A DNA stretch of 54,897 bases from Candidatus Hydrogenedentota bacterium (lineage in GTDB: Bacteria; Hydrogenedentota; Hydrogenedentia; Hydrogenedentales; JAJRTN01), in contig JAJRTN010000008.1 in the NCBI GenBank assembly GCA_024278275.1, positions 1-54,897 of the forward strand. Reading direction: 5' to 3'. This document shows positions 1 through 8,202 of the stretch, in pieces. Position 1 is the first letter of the stretch; every line of letters begins with the position of its first letter. The notes beneath the pieces are model-generated. The model made no database searches. It was not told where the DNA came from and worked only from the letters and a program-made list of their open reading frames with translations. Both the position numbers and the translations under genes were made by a program.

Positions 1-358
1 CCTCCCAGAAAAACTGTGCCTCGCCAAATCAAATACCGCGAAAAACCAACAAAACCCGCTGCCGGACGAAGGAAGACTAACCGCGAGGCAACCGCGGAAG
101 CAAGGAGACATAGAAATTCACCTTTTTGGGACAGGCTCTATTTACAAAACACCGGGACCGAACGCGGTCCCATGAATGGCATGTAAGAAGATCCCGATTA
201 CGCAACGGCCTCACCCGTATGTCCGTTTTCCGAAAAGGCCGCCGTTCATGCTTTTCCCGAGCCGTCATTGAGGAAGCCAAGCGTCCGTGGCAATCCGCGT
301 ACATCCAAAGCCATTCCCTTGTAACCCGGCTTGCCGCTTCACGGCGTTTTGCTCCGTT
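1..358. other. Intergenic edge region without a supported gene
   Basis: No reading frame here looks like a protein: the candidates overlap on opposite strands and lack recognisable domains. A short inverted repeat, GGGACCG (154-160) and CGGTCCC (165-171) around a 4-base loop, could form a hairpin. The region lies beyond the 3' end of the minus-strand GH172-like gene, so the hairpin may help end transcription, although no T-tract follows on that strand. Confidence 0.5.
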
Positions 359-2371
359 CTACTTCACCGGTTTCAGGAGCAGGTAGTCCAAACCAAACAT
401 ATTGCCCGGCCTGGCATCGGGGTTGGCGCCGATCACCTCCGCGGAGAAGGTGTTCTCACCCGCCTTCAGGTCAAAGGTCCCCAGCGACAACTCTTCCGTG
501 GGTTTTACGTCGTCCTTGAGGTAGAAATCCAGGGGGTCGCCCGCTTCTTCACCATTAACGCGCAGTTGCAGGATGCCGTAGTCGACCGCCCTGGTGAAGA
601 CGGCCCGCACCTCGTAGCGACCGGCAGCCTCCACCGGGAAGCCCAAGGTCAACGTGTCGCCCACCGCGCCGTGGGTCCACCACAGTTGCTCGGATCCGCT
701 CCAATTCCAGGTGAAGCTCTCCTGGGTACGGGTGTTGCCGCCCGTCTTCGACAGAATCTTCAGTTTCTCCCCCTCCAGGGCGCCCTTCACCTGTTTGATA
801 TCGGGCAGCTTTACAACCGGTACCACCATGTCCCTGGGGTCAATCTTCGGGAAGTTGTCGGTGCTCTCCGCGGTGGCGTACCAGTAGGTCATGGCGGACT
901 GGCTGATAGTCACGTCTTTCCAATGCCACACTTCCATGTCGAAGCGGAAGGACCGGGTGAAGGGAATGTTATCGAGAATGTGGAAGCGGCTCACGCAGGT
1001 CTGGCCGAAGTTTCCGGGGCCGTCGCAACGGACCTGGTTGTGGTAGGCGTGGGTGAAGATTTCGTTGCTGCACCAGGCATAACCGAAGTAATCCTCCGAA
1101 CCGGTGCCGAAATGGCTGGGAAAGGTCTCGCCATCCACGTAGATCTTCTCGTCACCCTCGCCCCACCAGCTTGTGGTGGGATTGCTGACCTGGAGCATGT
1201 CGCCCACGAAGCGACCCTTGCCCGCCAGGGTGACGAAGTTCCAGTCCCGCCGGGGCCGTGTGGGCATGTCGTGCCCGGCCCGCCACTTGGCATGGAAGTA
1301 CAGGTCGCCGTCCCGCCACGGGCGTTCGCCATACTGGTACGTCATGGTAACCCGGCACGTGTCGTCCGTGTGATTGATGAGACGTATGCCCGCGATCCGC
1401 TGGTAGGGCATCACCCAGTTGCTGAAGAGCACGCCATTCTTCCCCGCGCCGCCCACGAGGGAATTGAAGGGGTTGATGCCGGGGGCCGTGGCGAAAAAGT
1501 CTCCCAGGGGCGCTTGAACGAAGGCCGGGAGATGACCGTCGAAAAAGATCTCGATGAGACATCCGCGCAGGGCCTTTTCCACGTCTTTGGCCTCCACCTG
1601 CGCGGTGAGGTAGTAGATCGCTCCCGGCCCGGGCATTTTGTAGAGTGGGGACTTTCGTCCCGGTGACATGGGGAGTGAGAAATTGCCGATCCGGAGATTT
1701 TCCGCTTGGGTCTCGAAAGCCTTTTTGGGATCCTTCAGGGCTTCGGCGATTTTCTCGACCTTGGGCATCGCCGCCTGCGCCGCTTCCATGGTGAAGGTTT
1801 CGACCGGGGTGCCGGCGGCGTAGGTACGGTAATTGATTTGGTAGTAAAAGCTCAGGTCGCTGGAAGTCACTTTGCAATGCTTGCCGTAGGGGATGGGCAG
1901 GTAGCTGTTCCAGCCTCTGCCGCGTACGCCCGAAATGGGTTCGAGGAAGGGCGCGGTAGATCCGTCGAGCATCTTCTCCAAAGGCATTTCAATGGCCGGT
2001 GTCGGGGCGTGGTCGAGATAAACCCGTACCACGTCCGCATCGTCGGCGTTGGCCGACCAGAACCGCACGATGGCACCGGGACCGTCCACGTCCATGAGCA
2101 CGTATTCCGTGCCGCGCGGCCCTTCTTCCACGCGAATGACCTGGCCGCGGTCGGCGTTGGCGAACCAGTTCGCGTCGGTCGGCACGGCGGGGTCCGTGGA
2201 GGCCCGGTCATAGCTGGAGAACTGCTTGCAGGTATAGGGCGGGTCGGGCAGGCGGGTCAGGGCTTCCAGATCGATCAGCTCGTCGAGCATGGAATCGAAG
2301 GTGATTCGGGGCGCCGCCAGGGCGGCCAGGGCCGGGCAGAGCACGAGCGAGAAGAAGACAAGTCGTTTCAT
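359..2371 (-). CDS. Secreted DUF2961 / GH172-like glycoside hydrolase
   Basis: About 670 residues, starting with a signal peptide (MKRLVFFSLVLCPALAALAA). The body matches the DUF2961 family, now glycoside hydrolase family 172, known for difructose dianhydride hydrolase and alpha-D-arabinofuranosidase members. Visible family features are the N-terminal GPGAIVRFWSANADD stretch, the central WWGEGDEKIYVDGETFPS segment and SHFGTGSEDYFGYAW. The C-terminal ~130 residues look like a carbohydrate-binding beta-sandwich. I chose the ATG at 2371 over the one at 2380 because AAGGAG (2386-2381) sits 9 nt before 2371 but touches the 2380 codon. It lies 98 bases after the sulfatase-fold gene on the same strand, probably as one operon for polysaccharide use. 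Substrate is not deducible. Confidence 0.88.
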   Translation of the reverse strand: MKRLVFFSLVLCPALAALAAPRITFDSMLDELIDLEALTRLPDPPYTCKQFSSYDRASTDPAVPTDANWFANADRGQVIRVEEGPRGTEYVLMDVDGPGAIVRFWSANADDADVVRVYLDHAPTPAIEMPLEKMLDGSTAPFLEPISGVRGRGWNSYLPIPYGKHCKVTSSDLSFYYQINYRTYAAGTPVETFTMEAAQAAMPKVEKIAEALKDPKKAFETQAENLRIGNFSLPMSPGRKSPLYKMPGPGAIYYLTAQVEAKDVEKALRGCLIEIFFDGHLPAFVQAPLGDFFATAPGINPFNSLVGGAGKNGVLFSNWVMPYQRIAGIRLINHTDDTCRVTMTYQYGERPWRDGDLYFHAKWRAGHDMPTRPRRDWNFVTLAGKGRFVGDMLQVSNPTTSWWGEGDEKIYVDGETFPSHFGTGSEDYFGYAWCSNEIFTHAYHNQVRCDGPGNFGQTCVSRFHILDNIPFTRSFRFDMEVWHWKDVTISQSAMTYWYATAESTDNFPKIDPRDMVVPVVKLPDIKQVKGALEGEKLKILSKTGGNTRTQESFTWNWSGSEQLWWTHGAVGDTLTLGFPVEAAGRYEVRAVFTRAVDYGILQLRVNGEEAGDPLDFYLKDDVKPTEELSLGTFDLKAGENTFSAEVIGANPDARPGNMFGLDYLLLKPVK

Positions 2372-2469
2372 TGGGAGCATCTCCTTGCGTGGAACACAAC
2401 ACCGCGTTACATGGGAACCTAACAGCTTTGCACGGGCCCCCGGTGCGATGCAAGGCGGCGAATCGGGAC

Positions 2470-4836
2470 CTATTGCACGTAGCCGAGGGCTTCAAGGCGC
2501 TGCAATTCTTCTTCCGAGAGCGCTTCGGTTTCATCGGCCGCCCTGGCGGAACCGGGCCAGGGCTTCACGGGAACCACGGGTGAGACAATCGGGCGGCATC
2601 GAATCGCGACAAGGTGGAAACCCTTTGCCTGCCGGGTATCGAAGCGAAGCGTGCCCCGGTCCGTCGATGGCGTAATGACTACCTGGAAAGTTTTCTTCTC
2701 TGGGCGGGCCTTGTAAAACGCGTAGGTGAAGAAGGGTTTGGCGCTTTTCGCCGTCACTCCTTCAAGGCGCACCGGCCCGCTTTCGAGGGTGTAGTCCACT
2801 TCCAGCAGGTGCTGCCGTCCCGGCGTGGTGAAGACGAGGGGGATGGCGCGCAGGGGGCCGCTGTCCCCGGGAAGTACGATGGGGGGCGATGGCAGGAAGG
2901 AGAGGGTTTTGGGTCGTGCGGGCAGGGCATCGGGGGTGGCGTATTCAAAGCGCGGGCTGGCGGCGCGGAGCAGGCGGTTCATGGCGGCCAGACGTTCGGG
3001 TTCTCGCGCCGCGAGGTTGGTTTGGCAGGCGGGATCCTGGTCGAGATGATAGAGCAATTGCCGGATGGGCCAGGGATCCCAGGGGCGTGTAAAGGCATTG
3101 GCCCGGAGGTTCAAATAGTACAGCCATCCATCACTGACCATGACCCCCACGTCGCCCCGGCGGGGGCTGGCCTCGGAGAAGAGTGGCACGGCCGCGAGGG
3201 TTTCGCCCCTGAGCGCGGGAAGAAGGCTCCGTCCCCGCGCGCCCCCGGGCACGGGCATGCCGTAGATGTCGCAGAGCGTGGGGAGAATGTCCGACAAGCC
3301 GACGGGAGTTTCCACCGTTCGCGCGTCAAGACCGGGATATCGGATCAGCAGGGGCACATGGATCTCCTCGATGAGGGTGCTCTTGTTGTGACCGATAAAG
3401 CCGTGTTCGTAGAATTGCTCGCCATGGTCGGCGGTGACCACGAGCAAATCCTCCTCGGGCCGGTAGTTCAGCGCGCTCAACAGGTCGGGGAAATAGGCGT
3501 TCACGTAGCGGATTTCCCCGTCATACTGGGACAGGGCCTGCCGGATGTCCGCCGCCTGCACGTCGCTGCTTTCGGCCCAATAAGGTTGCAGGCCGATGGC
3601 CTCCTTTCCGTCAAAAGCGCGCATGGACCCGTCCCGGAAGGTTTTGCGTCCATAGGGCTTGGCCCACAGGTCGCAGAAGGGCGCGGGCGGCGCATAGGGG
3701 TGGTGGACATCCATGAGGTGGACGTACAGGAACTCCTTCCCCCGGCTCTCGCGGTAGGTCTGGCGAATGGCGCGAATAACATGCTCGATGCGGGAGTAGA
3801 TGACCCCCGAAGGCCACAGTTCATGGAAGTTATCGAAGCCCTGGTCGTAATGGGTTCGCTTGCTGACGTGGGGGTTGGTGCTCCACCCGAGGGTGCGGAA
3901 ACCCGCGTCGCGGAACAATTCGCCCAGGGTGATGTTTTCTTCGAGGAGGCCCGCCTCCCACGGCGGATCCTGGTAAAGCTGGCTGTAGAACTTGCCGGTA
4001 AAGATGGCGGGCATGGAGTACACCGTGCCGTCACCGTGGGCAATGGTGAAACGGAAGTTGGCGGCATGCTTCGATAACGCGTCGAGGTAGGGCGAGGTGT
4101 CGCGGTCGTAGCCCATGTAGCCCAGGTGATCCGCCCGGAGCGTGTCGATAAGCACGAAAATAACCCGCCGCGGCGCGCCATTCTTCGTGGTGGTGTCCGC
4201 GGACACGGTGCTTTCGGCGGGCACGGGGGACGCCGGGGGCTGCCGCTCCGAGAGAAACGCGATGGATTCCACGGCAACACGCCAGGGCCTGCCTTGCGCT
4301 TCCGCCGGACCGTGAACCTCGATGAAGGCGTCGCGGATGGTACCGATCCAATTCCCGTGGGTGCCCATGTCACCCCGGTAGACGCCCGGATCTCCGGCCA
4401 CGGCTTCCAGGGCGACGCTCCGGCTGCCGTCGAAGGGCCAGTTCGACCCCCGCCCCACATCCGCCTGGCGCGCCCAATAAAGCCGCACCGAACGCGGCGC
4501 GGCCTGCACGATCCCTCCCGCCGTGTCATAGGCAATACCGAGTTTCACGGCACAGGCCGAAACATCCAGCGCCCGAAAGCGGAGGGCCTGGTTCCGCAGG
4601 ATGGGACCGTTCTTCACTTGCCGGAGGGTCACGCCCCGTGCGTCGAAACCGCCCGCCTCCCCACCCGCAACACGCCACCCGGCGTCGGGGCGTTTACCCG
4701 GCGCGGTGAAGTCCCACGCACGGTAAACGTCGTAATCCACGGAAGTTTCACCGGCGCCCGCGCCCTGGGCGAGGGCCAACAGCAGCGCGGTGCAAAGCAG
4801 GAAGGAACGAGGTAGTGCCGGCATGCTATTCATCAT
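2470..4836 (-). CDS. Secreted sulfatase-fold (alkaline phosphatase superfamily) protein with unusual active site
   Basis: A 788-residue protein with a signal peptide, an N-terminal ~200-residue beta-rich domain and then a sulfatase fold from about residue 222. The metal-binding start (VIFVLIDTLRADHLGYMG, D231) and the later VVTADHGEQFYEHG motif are intact. The Cys/Ser-x-Pro-x-Arg signature that is converted to formylglycine is missing: the aligned stretch reads TVYSMPAIFTG (T271 onward). It may therefore be a phosphohydrolase, a phosphotransferase or an inactive relative, not a formylglycine sulfatase. The C-terminus ends LQRLEALGYVQ, a tail I associate with sulfatases of PVC-type bacteria. 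It is upstream of the GH172-like gene and probably co-transcribed with it. Confidence 0.85.
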   Translation of the reverse strand: MMNSMPALPRSFLLCTALLLALAQGAGAGETSVDYDVYRAWDFTAPGKRPDAGWRVAGGEAGGFDARGVTLRQVKNGPILRNQALRFRALDVSACAVKLGIAYDTAGGIVQAAPRSVRLYWARQADVGRGSNWPFDGSRSVALEAVAGDPGVYRGDMGTHGNWIGTIRDAFIEVHGPAEAQGRPWRVAVESIAFLSERQPPASPVPAESTVSADTTTKNGAPRRVIFVLIDTLRADHLGYMGYDRDTSPYLDALSKHAANFRFTIAHGDGTVYSMPAIFTGKFYSQLYQDPPWEAGLLEENITLGELFRDAGFRTLGWSTNPHVSKRTHYDQGFDNFHELWPSGVIYSRIEHVIRAIRQTYRESRGKEFLYVHLMDVHHPYAPPAPFCDLWAKPYGRKTFRDGSMRAFDGKEAIGLQPYWAESSDVQAADIRQALSQYDGEIRYVNAYFPDLLSALNYRPEEDLLVVTADHGEQFYEHGFIGHNKSTLIEEIHVPLLIRYPGLDARTVETPVGLSDILPTLCDIYGMPVPGGARGRSLLPALRGETLAAVPLFSEASPRRGDVGVMVSDGWLYYLNLRANAFTRPWDPWPIRQLLYHLDQDPACQTNLAAREPERLAAMNRLLRAASPRFEYATPDALPARPKTLSFLPSPPIVLPGDSGPLRAIPLVFTTPGRQHLLEVDYTLESGPVRLEGVTAKSAKPFFTYAFYKARPEKKTFQVVITPSTDRGTLRFDTRQAKGFHLVAIRCRPIVSPVVPVKPWPGSARAADETEALSEEELQRLEALGYVQ

Positions 4837-4866
4837 GGTTTCCTGACGGTTGGTGTGTGGACCTGA

Positions 4867-4895
4867 ATTATAGGCAGCCCCTGTCCACTCCGTCC
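4867..4895 (-). promoter_or_regulatory. Putative sigma-70 promoter of the sulfatase-fold/GH172 operon
   Basis: On the minus strand a perfect TATAAT (4872-4867) lies about 30 bases upstream of the sulfatase-fold start codon. TGGACG, 18 nt further upstream, is an acceptable -35. Three 9-nt-spaced AGTGGAC repeats overlap the -35 region. Confidence 0.5.
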
Positions 4896-4907
4896 ACTAT
4901 GTCCACT
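4883..4907. repeat. Triple GTCCACT direct repeat, 9-nt period
   Basis: GTCCACT occurs at 4883, 4892 and 4901, separated by CC and AT. The repeats overlap and extend upstream of the putative promoter of the minus-strand sulfatase-fold gene. They could be a regulator-binding array or simply a simple-sequence expansion. Confidence 0.6.
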
Positions 4908-5400
4908 TCGTTCATGAAACGCCTCCGCAACAAGGGCGCAACGGCCTTTCCAGGTTCAACCACGAAATACACAAAATACACGAAAAAATTAGTAGACAAT
5001 TCTTGATTCCGGCTACGCCGGGTTAGGGTAAAAGGGAGCGCTATGGCGATTTCTCACAAACGACCCGCCACTCCCACGCCTTCCACCGTATCGCCGCCCG
5101 CCCGGGTATGGGAATGCCCCGGCAGAGGTTCGAAAGGACAGGCGCAGGGCCATGCAGTATGCATTTCCACGCAGAGCGTGGGAACGGGAAAAGAGGCACG
5201 TTGCGCGATCCAGGGCCTCGATCCGGAAGAAGAACATTCATTTCGCTATTCCTCTTGACAATGAGCAGGGGCATGGCCTACCTTGGTGGACGACGGGCGT
5301 AATGGGTCCGGCAGGGGTCACGCTGCCATTCCTGGTGATTCCTGTGTTGCGGAACAGACGGCTCCGGGTGTTTTTGCCGCTTCGGTACACGGCTTGGGCA
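4908..5400. repeat. Gene-free stretch with degenerate repeat units
   Basis: No convincing gene. It contains an A-rich ACACAAAATACACGAAAA segment near 4970, of a type often found in intergenic repeats. A hairpin unit, TTTCCACG-CAGAG-CGTGGGAA at about 5164-5184, resembles the hairpin family at 16786-16811 and 17012-17033. The region also contains a TTGACA (5255-5260) with a poor -10. Confidence 0.45.
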
Positions 5401-5404
5401 CCTC

Positions 5405-5433
5405 TTGCCGTCAACCGTCCGGGATGGTACTGT
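5405..5433 (+). promoter_or_regulatory. Putative sigma-70 promoter of the NCS1 transporter
   Basis: TTGCCG (5405-5410), a 17-base spacer and TACTGT (5428-5433) lie 25 bases before the GTG start at 5458. The predicted leader is about 18 nt and contains the ribosome-binding site GGAAAGGGGA. Confidence 0.5.
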
Positions 5434-5457
5434 ATTCCACGGAAAGGGGAAAACGCT

Positions 5458-7302
5458 GTGTCTAGCGAACACGAAATCACGGCCGCGAAAAAACTGGATG
5501 CCCTCTACGAGTTCGAACGAGAACCGGTTACGGAGGATAAACTTCTTCCGGGCCGCCATTTCGCAGGCATGTTTGCCGGCGAACACGTGGCCGGCACGGA
5601 GTTCACCATTGGCGCGCTCTTCGTGGCCTGGGGCTTCAGCGCCTTCGATGTCTTTGTCGGCCTGGCCATTGGCAACCTCATGGCGGTGCTCACGTGGACC
5701 TTTATCTGTGCGCCCATTGCCGTGCGCACGCGGTTGACCCTCTATTGGTACCTCCGCAAGATCGCCGGGCCGGGCACCACCCTCGTTTACAACGTGTGGA
5801 ATGCGTTCCTTTTCTGTATTCTCGCGGGCTGCATGATTACCGTGTCGGCGTCGGCGGTGCGCATACCCTTCGGCATTCCGCCGAACACAGAGTGGTATCC
5901 CACGGATTACCGTTTCGTTCTCGTTGTCCTGGGCGTGGGGTCGGTGGTGGTGCTGCTGGCCATTCTCGGCTTCAAGCGCCTGGCCCAGTTCGCTTCGGTC
6001 TGCTCCCCCTGGATGGCCATCATGTTCCTGGCGGGGGGCATGGTCATGCTGCCCTGGCTGGCCGCGCAGAAGCTGGCGGGAGGCAGCATCAGCAGTTGGG
6101 GCGACTACTGGAAGCTCGCCAACGATTTTATCTGGACCGGCGTGCCGGCGGAAGGCGGCGAAAAGGCCAGCTTCTGGCAGGTGGCCGCTTTCGCCTGGGT
6201 ATGCAACCTCGCCATGCACGGCGGCCTGTCCGACATGGCCATCTTCCGCTATGCCAAGAGCCACTGGTACGGGCTTTTCTCCGCCTTCGGCATGTTCATC
6301 GGCCATTACATGGCATGGGTCTTCGCCGGAACGATGGGCGCCGTTACGGTACTCATGCTCAAGGCCGGCGCGGGGGTTCTTCCCGCCTCCGTCTCCGCCG
6401 ATACCGCCGCGAACCTGGCCCGTGACGGGCTGACGCTGGCCGACTCCACCATCGCCTATATCGATCCCGGCGCCATGGCCTTCACGGCCCTGGGCGTGGC
6501 CGGCATTCTCGCGGTGATTATCGCCGGCTGGACCACCTCCAATCCCACGCTTTACCGCGCGGGCCTCGCCATGCAGGCCATCACCCCCGGCTGGCCCCGC
6601 TGGGCGGTCACCCTGGCCGTGGGCACCCTCACCACCGTCGTGGCCTGCTTCCCCTTCGTCTTCACCGGACTGCTCAATTTCGTGGGACTCTACGGCTTGC
6701 TCCTCGTTCCCATCGGCGCCATCGTGTTCACCGAACACTGGATCTTTCCCATGATCGGTTTGACCCAGCTCTGGTGCGAGAAGAAGAAACTCTTCATCAG
6801 TTGGCCCGCGTTGATCAGTTGGTTCGCCGGACTTGGCTTTGCGCTCGCCCTCAACCATTGGCCGACGCTTGTCGGGTGGTTTTCAAATCTGGGCGTTAAT
6901 CTTCCGTTCAGCGAATTTGAAGGCGTTAATCTTTTCTACCTCTTCATCCCCACCTCGCTGGTCTCCATGGTGCTCTACATCCTCCTCGCCTCCATGATGG
7001 GCGCGCGGGAGAAGTTTCCCGAGACCGAGGAGGAAGCCGCGGCCAGGCTCAAGGCCGAACAGCCACCCGCGCCCGTCGCAGCCTCCCCGGGCCCGGATGC
7101 CGACGCCGTGCTGTGGCTGGCGCGCATTGTGGCTCTTGCCTGCCTCGCCGTGTGCCTCGGCTGGCCCATCTGGATCTTCCTGCAGGGCGGCGACGGTTTC
7201 GATGAACGCTTTCTTGCTTTCCGCAAATGGCTGATCGTTCCCACGGTGATCTACTTTATCTTCGGAACGATCTGGGCGGTGAAGCGTGACAGGGCCTCGT
7301 AG
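5458..7302 (+). CDS. NCS1-family (purine/cytosine permease-like) transporter
   Basis: About 614 residues with some 12 hydrophobic membrane segments. A short charged N-terminus leads into LPGRHFAGMFAGEHVAGTEF, resembling the start of nucleobase:cation symporter-1 permeases. The substrate is probably a nucleobase, hydantoin or related compound taken up with Na+ or H+, but nothing local fixes it. A cytoplasmic loop rich in Glu, Lys, Ala and Pro (roughly residues 520-545) precedes two final membrane helices, longer than usual for the family. The GTG start at 5458 is chosen because GGAAAGGGGA lies 7 nt upstream and the N-terminal region before it is not protein-like. Family assignment is moderately secure. 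Confidence 0.75.
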   Translation: MSSEHEITAAKKLDALYEFEREPVTEDKLLPGRHFAGMFAGEHVAGTEFTIGALFVAWGFSAFDVFVGLAIGNLMAVLTWTFICAPIAVRTRLTLYWYLRKIAGPGTTLVYNVWNAFLFCILAGCMITVSASAVRIPFGIPPNTEWYPTDYRFVLVVLGVGSVVVLLAILGFKRLAQFASVCSPWMAIMFLAGGMVMLPWLAAQKLAGGSISSWGDYWKLANDFIWTGVPAEGGEKASFWQVAAFAWVCNLAMHGGLSDMAIFRYAKSHWYGLFSAFGMFIGHYMAWVFAGTMGAVTVLMLKAGAGVLPASVSADTAANLARDGLTLADSTIAYIDPGAMAFTALGVAGILAVIIAGWTTSNPTLYRAGLAMQAITPGWPRWAVTLAVGTLTTVVACFPFVFTGLLNFVGLYGLLLVPIGAIVFTEHWIFPMIGLTQLWCEKKKLFISWPALISWFAGLGFALALNHWPTLVGWFSNLGVNLPFSEFEGVNLFYLFIPTSLVSMVLYILLASMMGAREKFPETEEEAAARLKAEQPPAPVAASPGPDADAVLWLARIVALACLAVCLGWPIWIFLQGGDGFDERFLAFRKWLIVPTVIYFIFGTIWAVKRDRAS

Positions 7303-7412
7303 AGGCATTGGCGAAAGAAAGGATCTTTATTACGTGCCGTTCCGTTTGTTGCGACCGGGAGCGCCGCACCAGGCCCAAGCAGGAGGGGGCGGTGGGCCGG
7401 AAATCATTTTTT

Positions 7413-7461
7413 CGCAAATGGCGCGTGAAACATGGTGTTCCAGCCCATTCTGTGCTATGCT
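7413..7461 (+). promoter_or_regulatory. CGCAAATG motif with downstream -10-like element before the PilZ gene
   Basis: TTCGCAAATGGCGCG (7411-7425) is one of several similar intergenic motifs in the window. A TGCTATGCT sequence (-10 TATGCT at 7456-7461) starts 43 nt after the motif's first C. It would give a leader of about 90 nt to the PilZ gene at 7560. Confidence 0.35.
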
Positions 7462-7559
7462 CTAAGTGGAAGCGCCGATGCGTGCGGGGCGGTCCGTTTC
7501 CGCGTGGGGTGTACTCCTACGCGGGCCGTCGCGATACATGGCCGGGGAGAGTGGTTGTC

Positions 7560-7946
7560 ATGGCTGGGAGTACCGAATCGCGTGAGTTTTCACGCAGTTC
7601 CGTTCGGACACGCGTGGAAATTCGCCTTGCCACCGGCGTGCTGGTCGAGGGAGAAGCGCGGGATGTAAGCCTGAACGGACTCTTGTTCGAGACGGAACGG
7701 GCGTTGCCCATTGGGCATGAGGCAAAAATTTCCCTTATCCTGTCCGGGGGTTCAAAGGAACACCGCATTGAGACCACCGGGCGCGTGGCACGCATCGAAG
7801 CACGGGGCGTGGCATTTACTTTCGATCGTGTTGACGCGGAAAGCCTGGAGCACCTGCGCCAATTGGTGCTCTTTAACGCCGATGACGTGGAACAGGTGGA
7901 GCAGGAGTTTTCCGAACACGTGGGATTACGCCGCAAGGGGAACTGA
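7560..7946 (+). CDS. PilZ domain protein, probable c-di-GMP receptor
   Basis: 128 residues, essentially one PilZ domain. Both nucleotide-binding motifs are visible: RSSVR (RxxxR) near residue 12 and DVSLNG ([D/N]xSxxG) near residue 35. PilZ proteins bind cyclic di-GMP and control motility, polysaccharide output or virulence by protein contact. The ATG at 7560 is preferred because GGGGAGAG lies about 8 nt upstream and the domain begins soon after. It stands alone between a transporter and a secreted protein, so its partner is unknown. The flagellar operon and pilT elsewhere in the window are plausible outputs. Confidence 0.85.
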   Translation: MAGSTESREFSRSSVRTRVEIRLATGVLVEGEARDVSLNGLLFETERALPIGHEAKISLILSGGSKEHRIETTGRVARIEARGVAFTFDRVDAESLEHLRQLVLFNADDVEQVEQEFSEHVGLRRKGN

Positions 7947-8202
7947 AGGACGGACGGGAATAAGGGCCCCCTTTTTAACCGGGCGGGGGAAATCATTGAC
8001 AGCCCAACGGGGCTTATGTTACGGTTTTTGATGAATTAGGCCGTCCTGTGCCGCGTGGAACCGGGGAAGTGGGTTTCGCGGCGCCGGGGCTGAGGGCGTG
8101 TGCACAGGTACTCGTCTTGAAACCAGGACACGGGCTGACAACGGGAAGACACTTGAGCACGCAAACGGGTTGTGTCGTTCAGGTGAATGAATGAGGATCG
8201 CC

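Noticed and set aside
287-1666. Long plus-strand open frame of 459 codons
   Set aside because: It is antisense to the GH172-like gene, lacks a domain and arises from high GC content.
2614-4077. Long plus-strand open frame of 487 codons
   Set aside because: Antisense to the sulfatase-fold gene; the composition is that of a reverse-frame shadow (rich in Gly, Val, His and Gln) and no motif is seen.
5278-6858. Minus-strand frame of 526 codons
   Set aside because: Antisense to the NCS1 transporter; its His/Glu/Gly-rich text is a shadow of membrane-helix codons.
7996-8020. TTGACA followed by TATGTT before the MPG-tail gene
   Set aside because: The spacer is only 13 nt, too short for a sigma-70 promoter; no better -10 follows.
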